A stretch of 57,017 bases of DNA from a virus. Made by a program: the position numbers and the translations under genes. The notes below the pieces were generated by a model. The model did no database searches. It was given only the letters and a program-made list of their open reading frames with translations, and had not been told where the DNA came from. The stretch is taken from IMG/VR virus record IMGVR_UViG_3300047356_000921, positions 1-57,017 of that record. One strand, 5' to 3'. Positions 6,719-13,941 of this stretch are shown here, one piece after another (the first letter of the stretch is position 1; the number at the start of each line of letters is the position of its first letter).

Positions 6719-8773
6719 ATGAAAAGATTACTAAGCCCTTGGTGGGCATTATTAACACTAGGGGTATTAGTATATGCGTTTGCAAATCCTAATAATTTTT
6801 TGCAAAGTATCAAACTAAATTACTTTGATCAACTGATTATTAATCAAGAACCAACGCAAAACAATATCTTTGTAGCAGAAATTGACGATGCTACTATAGA
6901 CAAGTTTGGACAATATCCTTTTCCAAGACACATATACTCAAACATTATTATTGACTTATATGACAAAGGAGCAGGGCTAGTTGTATGGAATATAATGATG
7001 CCCGAAGCAGACCGATTAGGTGGTGACGCTGATCTTGCAACAACAATGAGTCAGCTACCAGTTATACTAGCAAGTCGTCCCAGCGACAAAACAAAGAACG
7101 AACCTATAAATCCTGGGGCCGCAATATTACAAGCACAGTTTTTAGATCGCATATTACCATACGGCGGTATTATTGCAAATATTCCAGAACTTGAAAATAA
7201 TAGTGTTGGGGCAGGAATCGTTTCAACTGAGCCGGAGATAGATGGTGTTGTAAGACGCATGCCAACTGTCGCTGTCGTAGACGGTACACTATATCCTAGC
7301 CTAGCATTAGAAACTCTACGTGTTATTGCAGGCGATCCTAATTTCCAAATTAAACTTAATCAGTTTGGTATTGAAAAAATGCGTATACCAAACTTTGGTC
7401 CAATACCTACTGACTCAGAAGGGCGTGTATGGATAGACTGGAGTCAACGTTCTAATCGTATAAGCGTAACTGACTTATATAAAGAAGATGGTATAATGTC
7501 ATTTCAAGGTGCAATAGTAATAGTAGATGTTACAGCAACAGGTGTAGCAAACCCTGTTCCAACAGCAATAGGCGCACAATATGCAGGAACTACACAAGCG
7601 GCTGTACTAGGTACAATGTTTAATGGTACAAATATACAGCGTCCTGATTGGGCACCTGATGCAGAACTGTTAGCACTAGCTATAGGTGGGTTATTGCTTA
7701 TACTACTCAGCCGTTGGATGTGGTTAGGTCTTGTTACAACAGTTGTAATGATAGGCGGAGTTGTACCTTACAGCATATATGCGTACACAACAGAAAAGTT
7801 TCTTTTAGATGTTACAGCACCTGTTATAGTATTTGTAATAATTGCATTGCAAGTATATGGTATCAAATTTGTACGAGAATTCTTAGAAAAGCAAGCAATA
7901 AAGAAACAGTTCGCAGGATACGCATCACCTACTGTAGTACGCTTATTACAGGAAAATCCGGCACTTATTAAAGACGGTATGAAACGAGAAGTAAGCATAC
8001 TGTTCTCAGACTTGCGTGGCTTTACTCCACTAGGTGAATCATTTGGTGATGACGTAAAAGGACTTACCAAAATAATGAATGGCTATATGGATGCGATTAC
8101 ACAACCGGTGCTAGACGCAGACGGAATGATAATCAAGTATATTGGTGATGCTAGTATGCACATACACAACGCACCTATAGATGATCCTCATCATCCACGA
8201 ACCGCAGTGGAGACAGGATTATTAATGTTAAAAGCGGTGGAGAAGTTTAATGATAAAATTACAGCAGAAGGACGACCACCTGTCGGTATGGGTGCGGGAA
8301 TCAATACAGGACTGGGCTATCTTGGAGAAATGGGTAGCACCGCAAGACATTCGTACGATGTACTTGGAGACGCAGTCAGTACCGCCGCAAGAATCGAAAG
8401 CAAATGTAAAGAATACGGATGTCTACTCTTAGTTGGAGATGCAACTTATCAACAAACTAAAGACAACTTCTTTTACTTAAAGGTAGATGACTTGCAAGTA
8501 AAAGGTAAAAGTGTAGGATTAAGTATATACACTGTACTTGATGTTAAAGGAACACACGCCCAAAAGAAAAGTCAAGAAATGCACGAGCGTATGCACGATG
8601 CATATAGATCACAGAAGTTTGATGAAGCAATATATATTTGCGAAAGATTAAAACGTCATTTTGATGGCAAGATGGAAGGCTATTATGACATGTGGATTGA
8701 ACGTTGTGAGTTCCAAAAAACTCAAGATTTACCGTCTGATTGGAATGGTGTGTTTATTGCTACAAGTAAGTAG
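6719..8773 (+). CDS. CHASE2-domain membrane class III adenylate/guanylate cyclase
   Basis: A 684-residue protein with a full bacterial receptor-cyclase layout: transmembrane helix (about 8-22), extracytoplasmic CHASE2 sensor (about 45-290; EIDDATIDKFGQYPFPR, GAGLVVWNIMMPEAD), three helices (about 313-378), then a class III catalytic domain (about 422-607). Metal-binding D431 (FSDLRGFT) and D477 (KYIGD) are present. So are purine-specifying K473 and D547, which suggest ATP, and transition-state R558. The usual Asn of VNxAxR is Ser554 (AVSTAAR), so activity may be reduced or altered. Product is probably cAMP, but this is unproven. A late promoter precedes it. Phage-borne receptor cyclases are rare. 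Confidence 0.93.
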   Translation: MKRLLSPWWALLTLGVLVYAFANPNNFLQSIKLNYFDQLIINQEPTQNNIFVAEIDDATIDKFGQYPFPRHIYSNIIIDLYDKGAGLVVWNIMMPEADRLGGDADLATTMSQLPVILASRPSDKTKNEPINPGAAILQAQFLDRILPYGGIIANIPELENNSVGAGIVSTEPEIDGVVRRMPTVAVVDGTLYPSLALETLRVIAGDPNFQIKLNQFGIEKMRIPNFGPIPTDSEGRVWIDWSQRSNRISVTDLYKEDGIMSFQGAIVIVDVTATGVANPVPTAIGAQYAGTTQAAVLGTMFNGTNIQRPDWAPDAELLALAIGGLLLILLSRWMWLGLVTTVVMIGGVVPYSIYAYTTEKFLLDVTAPVIVFVIIALQVYGIKFVREFLEKQAIKKQFAGYASPTVVRLLQENPALIKDGMKREVSILFSDLRGFTPLGESFGDDVKGLTKIMNGYMDAITQPVLDADGMIIKYIGDASMHIHNAPIDDPHHPRTAVETGLLMLKAVEKFNDKITAEGRPPVGMGAGINTGLGYLGEMGSTARHSYDVLGDAVSTAARIESKCKEYGCLLLVGDATYQQTKDNFFYLKVDDLQVKGKSVGLSIYTVLDVKGTHAQKKSQEMHERMHDAYRSQKFDEAIYICERLKRHFDGKMEGYYDMWIERCEFQKTQDLPSDWNGVFIATSK

Positions 8774-8924
8774 TAGCAAGACACACAGTGGTTGCTAATA
8801 AACTTAGTATCAACGCACCAATACCAATACCACACACCCAATCACTATTGGCCCGTACCATTTCGCTAATAGTTTCCAAGGCACTGTTGACCGGTGTGGG
8901 TAATTGTAAATTACTTTTTTCCAC
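8760..8924 (-). CDS. Small membrane protein, 54 residues
   Basis: Start taken at GTG 8924, where GGGG lies upstream; an ATG at 8954 would add 10 residues inside the upstream gene. A polar helix is followed by one C-terminal transmembrane segment (VCGIGIGALILSLLATTVC). It is last of three leftward genes and overlaps the end of the cyclase by 14 bases. It could be part of a holin-type set. No family recognised. Confidence 0.5.
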   Translation of the reverse strand: MEKSNLQLPTPVNSALETISEMVRANSDWVCGIGIGALILSLLATTVCLATTYL

Positions 8925-9276
8925 TTTTATTCCCCGTAGAGTTGAAGGTGTCATTATCTAAATCAGTGTATTTTTGAACTATTTCTTCTAACTCTTTTCG
9001 TTTCTCTTTGTTAAGTTTTGCTTCATTTTCTAAAACCATACTTAACTTGGTATTCATTCTTATCATGTCATTGTCTAACATACGCACACGATCAACAAGT
9101 TTGATTAATGTACCCATTGTTTCTCCTATAACAGGATCAATTACAGTTGTTACCCATTGCCAGATAAAGTAGATAAAATAACCCATGCCTATAGCGGCAA
9201 TAATAGGAAATCCATAGTCACTTACCATTGAACCAATTGTGGTTCCTTGTTCTATAACTACTGTTGGATTTTCCAT
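8911..9276 (-). CDS. Membrane-anchored coiled-coil protein (holin-like candidate)
   Basis: A 121-residue protein. One hydrophobic stretch (about 22-45, GFPIIAAIGMGYFIYFIWQW) is followed by a long charged helix (about 50-110) with heptad-like spacing. The upstream gene product shares its layout (GFPI, then a membrane helix, then a D(N/R)-rich coiled coil), so they look like tandem paralogues. Size and topology resemble single-span holin-like proteins such as BhlA/UviB, but a structural role is possible. The start follows directly after the stop of the upstream gene. Confidence 0.65.
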   Translation of the reverse strand: MENPTVVIEQGTTIGSMVSDYGFPIIAAIGMGYFIYFIWQWVTTVIDPVIGETMGTLIKLVDRVRMLDNDMIRMNTKLSMVLENEAKLNKEKRKELEEIVQKYTDLDNDTFNSTGNKSGKK

Positions 9277-9561
9277 CTAGTCTCTCCTAGCATCGTCTTT
9301 ACCTTCATTGGCAGCGATTCTATCTACATTAGGTTTAATGTCTAAAGCATGGCTTAGGAGAGCATCAATTTTTACTAAATCATTATTCATAGTCTGTACT
9401 CGGTTGTCGAGTTGACCTATAATGTTTTTTAATGTTGTTACTGAGTCGGTTACACCTGCTAGGATAAATTTTAGGGTTAGAAAAACAAACCCACCTGCGG
9501 CTAGTGCTCCTGCTATAGGAAAACCGACTTCCCCAACAAGTGTTAGAAAGTCCATATTCAA
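9277..9561 (-). CDS. Membrane-anchored coiled-coil protein, paralogue of next gene
   Basis: A 94-residue protein, MNMDFLTLVGEVGFPIAGAL..., with one membrane helix (about 13-37) and a helical C-terminus (TLKNIIGQLDNRVQTMNND). It is first of three leftward genes, with late octamer CATAAATA on the reverse strand at 9590-9597. The divergent neighbour encodes a cell-wall peptidase-like lipoprotein, a context that fits a role in lysis. The holin role is inference. Confidence 0.65.
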   Translation of the reverse strand: MNMDFLTLVGEVGFPIAGALAAGGFVFLTLKFILAGVTDSVTTLKNIIGQLDNRVQTMNNDLVKIDALLSHALDIKPNVDRIAANEGKDDARRD

Positions 9562-9589
9562 ACGCCCTCACGCTTTGCTTATATAACAG

Positions 9590-9597
9590 TATTTATG
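9590..9597 (-). promoter_or_regulatory. Late promoter octamer CATAAATA, leftward
   Basis: Reverse-strand octamer 29 bp before the start of the leftward membrane-protein group. Confidence 0.5.
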
Positions 9598-9600
9598 TTA

Positions 9601-9608
9601 GATAAATA
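9601..9608 (+). promoter_or_regulatory. Late-type octamer GATAAATA, rightward
   Basis: Lies four bases before ATG 9613 and back-to-back with the leftward octamer at 9590. If used, the mRNA for the lipoprotein gene would be nearly leaderless. Confidence 0.35.
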
Positions 9609-9612
9609 TTTT

Positions 9613-10191
9613 ATGAAGCACACTTATACATTTTTTTTCACAATATTATTCACTGGATGCAGTACATATCTACTTTCCGATCCTACTACAGAAGCCGCAA
9701 CAATAGAAGTTAATAAAAATAATCCTTTAATACAAGCAAATGACTATTTAGGTTATCATGAAGATACGCACCGAGCTGAAATAGAAGAATTTACAGGAGT
9801 TGATCCTGTTTATACTCAATGGTGTGCGGCATTTGTAAATGCCGTACTAGAAGAAAGTAACTTAGCAAGTCTAAACACTCCCGGTGCTAGTCATTGTCAA
9901 AGTTGCAAGGAAAATTTACCACACCCTTATCCTTTGACTGCACGAAGTTTTTTGCACTACGGTATTTCTATATCTAAAGAAGATGTAATGCCCGGCGACC
10001 TAGTTATATTTCCTAGAGGTAATGAAGTATGGAAGGGACATGTTGGATTTTATTTACGTACAGTAGAAGTAAACGGAGTTGAATACTATTGGATACTAGG
10101 TGGAAATCAAAGTAACAAAGTTAGTGTAGTATTATATAGATCTTCAAAAGCCTTAGGTATTAGACGCCCAGTAAAATTAATTAATGGTTGA
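9613..10191 (+). CDS. Lipoprotein NlpC/CHAP-like cysteine amidase/peptidase (TIGR02594-like)
   Basis: Probably a peptidoglycan-cleaving enzyme anchored to a membrane. ATG 9613 is chosen because it gives a lipoprotein signal (FFFTILFTGC); an in-frame ATG at 9595 adds six residues. Neither has a clear Shine-Dalgarno. The catalytic layout of the TIGR02594 family is visible: Cys in QWCAAFVNAV, the PGDLVIFPRGN strand, His in GHVGFY, and LGGNQSNKVSV near the C-terminus. It stands opposite the holin-like genes. As a lipoprotein it may act from the outer membrane, unlike soluble endolysins. The main alternative is a virion-associated or host-wall remodelling enzyme. Confidence 0.8.
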   Translation: MKHTYTFFFTILFTGCSTYLLSDPTTEAATIEVNKNNPLIQANDYLGYHEDTHRAEIEEFTGVDPVYTQWCAAFVNAVLEESNLASLNTPGASHCQSCKENLPHPYPLTARSFLHYGISISKEDVMPGDLVIFPRGNEVWKGHVGFYLRTVEVNGVEYYWILGGNQSNKVSVVLYRSSKALGIRRPVKLING

Positions 10192-10216
10192 CATATCTCT
10201 AAAAAGGTGTTAGTAT
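10188..10216 (+). promoter_or_regulatory. Sigma70-type early promoter
   Basis: TTGACA (10188-10193), 17 bp, TAGTAT (10211-10216), then AAGGAG before the peroxiredoxin start at 10243. The -35 overlaps the stop of the upstream gene. Confidence 0.75.
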
Positions 10217-10242
10217 ATACATATTGACTAAGGAGAATATAT

Positions 10243-10791
10243 ATGATCGAAGGTTTTAAGTTACCTCAGGTAACATTTAAAACACGGGTCCGAGATGATA
10301 GTATTGACGGCCCAAACCCTTTCCGTTGGGAAGACAAAACTACTGATGATTATTTTAAAGGAAAACGAGTAGTACTTTTCAGTTTACCAGGTGCATTTAC
10401 ACCTACCTGCTCAACATATCAATTACCAGGTTTTGAAGAAAACTACAATAAGATTAAATCTTTTGGAGTTGACGAAATCTATTGTATGAGTGTTAATGAT
10501 GCATTTGTTATGAATGCATGGGCAAAAGCACAGTGTATTGAACGTGTGAAAGTTATTCCAGATGGCTCAGGAAACTTTACAAGATTCATGGGTATGCTTA
10601 TTGGTAAAAACCATTTAGGCTTTGGTTTACGCAGTTGGCGATACATGGCAATTATCAACGATGGTGTTGTAGAGAAATGGTGGCAAGAGCCAGGCATCAA
10701 CAACGATGGGGTTGACGATGATCCGTATGTGGCATCAACACCTGAAAACTGTATTACATATTTAGATAACGAAGAAATAACAATTGACTAG
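10243..10791 (+). CDS. Peroxiredoxin (Prx5/redoxin family)
   Basis: A thiol peroxidase reducing H2O2 or organic peroxides. The 182-residue protein has the Prx5-type peroxidatic site PGAFTPTCS with Cys56, the AFVMNAWAKAQ helix and a W-R-Y-MAIINDG strand. Another Cys (in AWAKAQC) could resolve, or the enzyme may be 1-Cys. Length is normal for the family, and no targeting signal is seen. It starts a strongly promoted early operon and overlaps the next gene, an oxygenase-like protein, by 8 bases. It may protect infected cells from oxidative stress. Confidence 0.9.
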   Translation: MIEGFKLPQVTFKTRVRDDSIDGPNPFRWEDKTTDDYFKGKRVVLFSLPGAFTPTCSTYQLPGFEENYNKIKSFGVDEIYCMSVNDAFVMNAWAKAQCIERVKVIPDGSGNFTRFMGMLIGKNHLGFGLRSWRYMAIINDGVVEKWWQEPGINNDGVDDDPYVASTPENCITYLDNEEITID

Positions 10792-11326
10792 TTATCGGTA
10801 TTATGATTGGAGTGCGCTCATTAACAATGACTCAAGAGAGCATTGTGCTAGAGACATTAAGGATACTGTTGCTCAAGGTAGATTTTGGCATAACAGTCCT
10901 CCCTATCAGACTAACATAAACATTTTTACTTTGCCAGGACAGCACTGGACTAATTTAAAAATGAGTTTTATTTGGAGTTGTTTTGCATATATGCAAAAAG
11001 AAGTTCAAATACGAGCTGTTAAGAGCTGGGGATATATGACATCACTTCAACGTGCTGAAAATAGAGATAAACTTTGGCACAATCATATACGTCCTGATGC
11101 ACAAGTGTTAAGTGGTGTATTCTACTTGTATATGCCACCTAACATTAACTTGGATACAGCAGGAACAGAATTTGCACCTAACGGTGTAAATGATCCAGAT
11201 AGTTTTCACTTTGCACCTGCAAAGATAGGACACTGGATAATATGGCCGGGTAAGGAATGGCACCGCCCGGGTATCTTACAATCAGAAAAAGATCGGTTCA
11301 TTGTGGCAGCCGATATGGAGTATTAA
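10784..11326 (+). CDS. 2OG-Fe(II) oxygenase-like protein
   Basis: A 180-residue protein starting at TTG, eight bases inside the peroxiredoxin gene; no ATG is available before residue 60. Residues about 97-173 resemble the 2OG-FeII_Oxy_5 fold: LWHNHIRPDAQVLSGVFYLY, then GHWIIWPGKEWHRP and KDRFIVAADM. H99/H101, D105 and H160 are candidate iron ligands, and R171 would bind 2-oxoglutarate. The substrate is unknown; many marine T4-like phages carry such enzymes. The coupling to peroxiredoxin is notable. Confidence 0.65.
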   Translation: MTSYRYYDWSALINNDSREHCARDIKDTVAQGRFWHNSPPYQTNINIFTLPGQHWTNLKMSFIWSCFAYMQKEVQIRAVKSWGYMTSLQRAENRDKLWHNHIRPDAQVLSGVFYLYMPPNINLDTAGTEFAPNGVNDPDSFHFAPAKIGHWIIWPGKEWHRPGILQSEKDRFIVAADMEY

Positions 11327-11327
11327 A

Positions 11328-12059
11328 ATGGCAACAACTGAAGAAAAAACAGAACTAGTAGAAACTCTCAAAGGTCCTCGCTTTTATCGACTTTCAGTAA
11401 ATGGGTACGGCGGCGAAGGTGCATACATTAATATTTCAAAAGAAGCACACGACTTTTGGAACAACCATATTGATGAAAATGGTGATGGAGACTTTGTACA
11501 GTATCTAGTAAACGATGATCCTGATGATATTGAATACGAAGATCTCGACGAAGTTCCGCCAGAAGCAGATTTCTTAAAAGTAAAAGGCGAAGACTACAAA
11601 CAACAGTGGTTTGAAGCAGAGGATGAGTTTTGTCACCAGTACGGTGTTGAATACGGAAGTGCTTGGTTGACTGTTGACGAAGTTGCTTCGGACGATTATT
11701 CAGCGGCACATATTGCTGACGTTATCGAAAGTAAAAATGTTTCTGAGCTAATTGATGAAATTGGTGAAGAAACAGACTGGGAAGTTGAATTACAAGATAG
11801 TACCGAAGACGACTGGTATGAGAAACAAGGTGACTATGTATGTCAAATGTATTCGAGTGAAAAAGGTTCTTTTATTGATGCTGTAATCGAAACAGTAGGC
11901 GACTTTGATCCTAAAAAACTAAAGTTTTATATTACTGAATATCCAAACGGTGAAGACATTATCGATAGTATATCTTACGACGGCGAAGAATTAGAAAACA
12001 ACGGCGGTGATACTAACGGTAAAGGATACTATGGACATGTTTGGAGCAATGTAGAGTAA
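11328..12059 (+). CDS. Hypothetical acidic protein, 243 residues
   Basis: ATG 11328 follows one base after the previous stop, with GGAG upstream; a longer in-frame start at 11301 would lie inside the oxygenase gene. The protein is very acidic (runs such as DDPDDIEYEDLDE and STEDDWYE), without Cys clusters or membrane segments. The first 40 residues (RFYRLSVNGYGGEGAYINI) look like a beta domain. Strong negative charge is common in phage proteins that mimic DNA or bind host enzymes, but nothing more specific can be said. Confidence 0.75.
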   Translation: MATTEEKTELVETLKGPRFYRLSVNGYGGEGAYINISKEAHDFWNNHIDENGDGDFVQYLVNDDPDDIEYEDLDEVPPEADFLKVKGEDYKQQWFEAEDEFCHQYGVEYGSAWLTVDEVASDDYSAAHIADVIESKNVSELIDEIGEETDWEVELQDSTEDDWYEKQGDYVCQMYSSEKGSFIDAVIETVGDFDPKKLKFYITEYPNGEDIIDSISYDGEELENNGGDTNGKGYYGHVWSNVE

Positions 12060-12066
12060 ATACAAT

Positions 12067-12258
12067 ATGGATGATAAACCACTAATTTTTAAAGCAGAAG
12101 AAATCTTCACAGATATACCCGGTGATGACAAAAACATCAATATGAAAATACCTGATGAAATAATGGAGTCACAAGGATGGAAACCAGGCGATACTATTAA
12201 AGTAGAGATCGGAGACCAGGGTACTATCATTATAACTAAAGTAGACGAAAAGGAGTAA
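12067..12258 (+). CDS. AbrB/MazE-like swapped-hairpin protein
   Basis: A 63-residue protein whose second half ([20 protein letters not shown] followed by GTIIITK) matches the AbrB/MazE DNA-binding hairpin: I-P-x-x-(6)-G-(W/L)-x-x-G-D-x-(I/V). The N-terminus is acidic. No toxin partner lies next to it, so a transcriptional regulator is likelier than an antitoxin. It sits between the acidic protein and the IF-1 gene. Confidence 0.65.
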   Translation: MDDKPLIFKAEEIFTDIPGDDKNINMKIPDEIMESQGWKPGDTIKVEIGDQGTIIITKVDEKE

Positions 12259-12260
12259 CA

Positions 12261-12479
12261 TTGGCAAAGAATTCAGACTTACTAGAAGTCGAAGGTATAA
12301 TAGTAGACGTTTTACCTAATCAAATGTTCAAAGTAAAGATACATAATGAACATATCATAACTTGTTATACAGGTGGCAAAATGCGCCAGTTTAGAATTAG
12401 ACTAATATTAGGCGACAAAGTACGAATAGAAATGACACCATATGATCTCACAAAAGGACGTATAACATATAGACTTTAA
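12261..12479 (+). CDS. infA: Translation initiation factor IF-1 homologue
   Basis: IF-1 is an OB-fold protein that binds the A-site of the 30S subunit during initiation. This protein has 72 residues, the exact family size, and follows IF-1 along its length: [20 protein letters not shown], a short loop, [20 protein letters not shown] and [15 protein letters not shown]. It starts at TTG with AGGAG nine bases upstream. It is in the early transcription unit started at 10188. It might bias host initiation to phage mRNAs, many of which have non-ATG starts, but this is speculation. Confidence 0.92.
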   Translation: MAKNSDLLEVEGIIVDVLPNQMFKVKIHNEHIITCYTGGKMRQFRIRLILGDKVRIEMTPYDLTKGRITYRL

Positions 12480-12514
12480 TTTGTAAGTCATTGATTTTGC
12501 TAATCTTTTAGTTC

Positions 12515-12543
12515 TTGACAATCTTGCCTTTTGAGTGTATTAT
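12515..12543 (+). promoter_or_regulatory. Sigma70-type early promoter
   Basis: TTGACA (12515-12520), 17 bp, TATTAT (12538-12543), 33 bp before the metalloprotease start. Confidence 0.8.
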
Positions 12544-12575
12544 ATACATATACACTAAAAAAGCAGAGGCACAAT

Positions 12576-13049
12576 ATGAACATTACTATTAAAGGCGGTT
12601 CAGCAACACAAAAGAAATACACAAAAAGTATCGTAGAATTTTGTGTGAAAAAAATGATGCCTCGCATGAATGACTTAGATATCATTATACGATTAAAAAA
12701 TATCAAAGAAAATGCATACGGATATTGTCATGCTGATCCCGAAGGTGGCGCAGAGAGACTAGATCGTCCTCGTGAATTTGAGTTAGAAATCCACAACAAA
12801 ATGAAGTTACGTAAGTTATTACTAACTGTTGCACACGAAATGGTACATGTAAAGCAATATGCTCGTGGCGAGTTGTATCAAGGTACACGCATAGCTAAAC
12901 ATCGCTGGCAGGGTAAGTGGGTAAGTAATAATTTAGATTATTGGGATCAGCCGTGGGAAATTGAAGCGGCAGGTCGCGAAGTAGGATTATTTGTACAGTG
13001 GGCAGAAAAGAATAAAATTGGCCACTTGAAATGGACTCATGACGAATAA
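12576..13049 (+). CDS. SprT-like zinc metallopeptidase
   Basis: A 157-residue protein. ATG 12576 (with GAGG upstream) is chosen because it lies downstream of the promoter; an upstream in-frame ATG at 12531 falls within the promoter. It has a zincin signature, HEMVH (H87, E88, H91), within LLLTVAHEMVHVKQYARGE, and a downstream Glu-rich segment (WEIEAAGRE) that could supply the third ligand. It resembles the SprT/Spartan protease core, which cleaves proteins on DNA, but lacks the C-terminal Cys4 ribbon. The target in infection is unknown. Confidence 0.8.
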   Translation: MNITIKGGSATQKKYTKSIVEFCVKKMMPRMNDLDIIIRLKNIKENAYGYCHADPEGGAERLDRPREFELEIHNKMKLRKLLLTVAHEMVHVKQYARGELYQGTRIAKHRWQGKWVSNNLDYWDQPWEIEAAGREVGLFVQWAEKNKIGHLKWTHDE

Positions 13050-13062
13050 TTTAAAAAAGTGG

Positions 13063-13091
13063 TTGACACTTAACTTAAAGTAGTGTATAGT
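13063..13091 (+). promoter_or_regulatory. Sigma70-type early promoter
   Basis: TTGACA (13063-13068), 17 bp, TATAGT (13086-13091), upstream of the lipoprotein gene at 13127, which has GGAGG. Confidence 0.8.
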
Positions 13092-13126
13092 ATAACTATA
13101 ATGAACTTAAGGCTTAGGAGGCACTT

Positions 13127-13648
13127 ATGAAAAGGCAACTAATACTAGCAACAATCGGAGCAATCGCACTTAGTGGTTGTTCATCAATGAACCCATGGTC
13201 TGCCAATAGAATGGTAGAACTTGATAAAATTGAAGCAGAAGACGGCTTCAAAGTACCTAAGTATATTACTGAACCACAAGACGATGATATTGGTGTAGGC
13301 ATTGGTAGAGCTACCGATCCAGAAGCAAGTATCAACATGGCAACTCACTATGCTATTGTAGACTTGTGTCGTAAACTTTCACAAGAAGCAAAAAGTAAGA
13401 CTAGATCTACTGCAACACAAAACTCTAAAGGTGGTAGTAGTTTAACATCAGTTACTGGTGCGATTGTGTCTGAAACATCTTGTTCAGCTAGAGTAGGTAC
13501 ACCTAAAGAACTTAACAAAGATATGTTTCAAAAAGGTAACGAGTTTGTTACATTTGTAAGACTTGAATCGTCTAATGTTGAGCAAAGCCTAACTAACCAG
13601 TTTAGTTCCGCTGACCAAAATATTGCTGACTCTTTGGATGTAAACTAA
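13127..13648 (+). CDS. Lipoprotein, 173 residues
   Basis: Lipoprotein signal peptide with lipobox LSGC (Cys about residue 18). The mature part contains GVGIGRATDPEASINMATHYA and a Ser/Thr/Gly-rich stretch, then a VTGAIVSETSC strand. The G-x-G-x-A-x-(D/N)-x-x-x-A layout followed by an AR-(A/V) region is like LPP20/SH3-type lipoproteins of unknown role. It probably faces the periplasm. An early promoter suggests surface change soon after infection, for example against superinfection, though this is untested. Confidence 0.75.
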   Translation: MKRQLILATIGAIALSGCSSMNPWSANRMVELDKIEAEDGFKVPKYITEPQDDDIGVGIGRATDPEASINMATHYAIVDLCRKLSQEAKSKTRSTATQNSKGGSSLTSVTGAIVSETSCSARVGTPKELNKDMFQKGNEFVTFVRLESSNVEQSLTNQFSSADQNIADSLDVN

Positions 13649-13851
13649 TGTTTGGTCAAGGAGTCGCAACAGGATTCTTTATCGCGGTAATCGGTTTGCT
13701 TTTTTTAGCACCCGAGAGTGAAGAAAAAATCGTTGAGGTACTACCAGAAGAGTACTTTATGGAAACAAACATTCAAGACACTGTATGTATGGGTCCATTT
13801 CGTACTGAGGTAGTTGGCAGTCACATACAAAGTAGACGAATCACAAATTAA
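13648..13851 (+). CDS. Small membrane protein, 67 residues
   Basis: It overlaps the lipoprotein stop (TAATG). One transmembrane helix (about 4-22) is followed by an acidic periplasmic or cytoplasmic tail with one Cys. Cotranscribed with the lipoprotein and probably its partner; no family recognised. Confidence 0.65.
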   Translation: MFGQGVATGFFIAVIGLLFLAPESEEKIVEVLPEEYFMETNIQDTVCMGPFRTEVVGSHIQSRRITN

Positions 13852-13854
13852 AGG

Positions 13855-13882
13855 TTGACATCTACCTTAAAGATGTTATATT
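13855..13882 (+). promoter_or_regulatory. Sigma70-type early promoter
   Basis: TTGACA (13855-13860), 16 bp, TATATT (13877-13882). Between it and the gene at 13942 is a 10-codon ORF (ATG 13913) whose stop overlaps the gene start (ATGA), possibly a coupling leader. Confidence 0.75.
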
Positions 13883-13941
13883 AAAAGTACAGCTGAAAAT
13901 AGAAGTAGGCTAATGTTGAAATTAAGTAAACGGAGTACAAC

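Noticed and set aside
8250-8432. ORF inside the cyclase gene in another frame
   Set aside because: It covers the catalytic-site code of the cyclase, whose frame is well supported by motifs.
12067-12258. MazE-like antitoxin of a toxin-antitoxin pair
   Set aside because: Neither neighbour resembles a MazF/RelE-type toxin; the following gene is IF-1.
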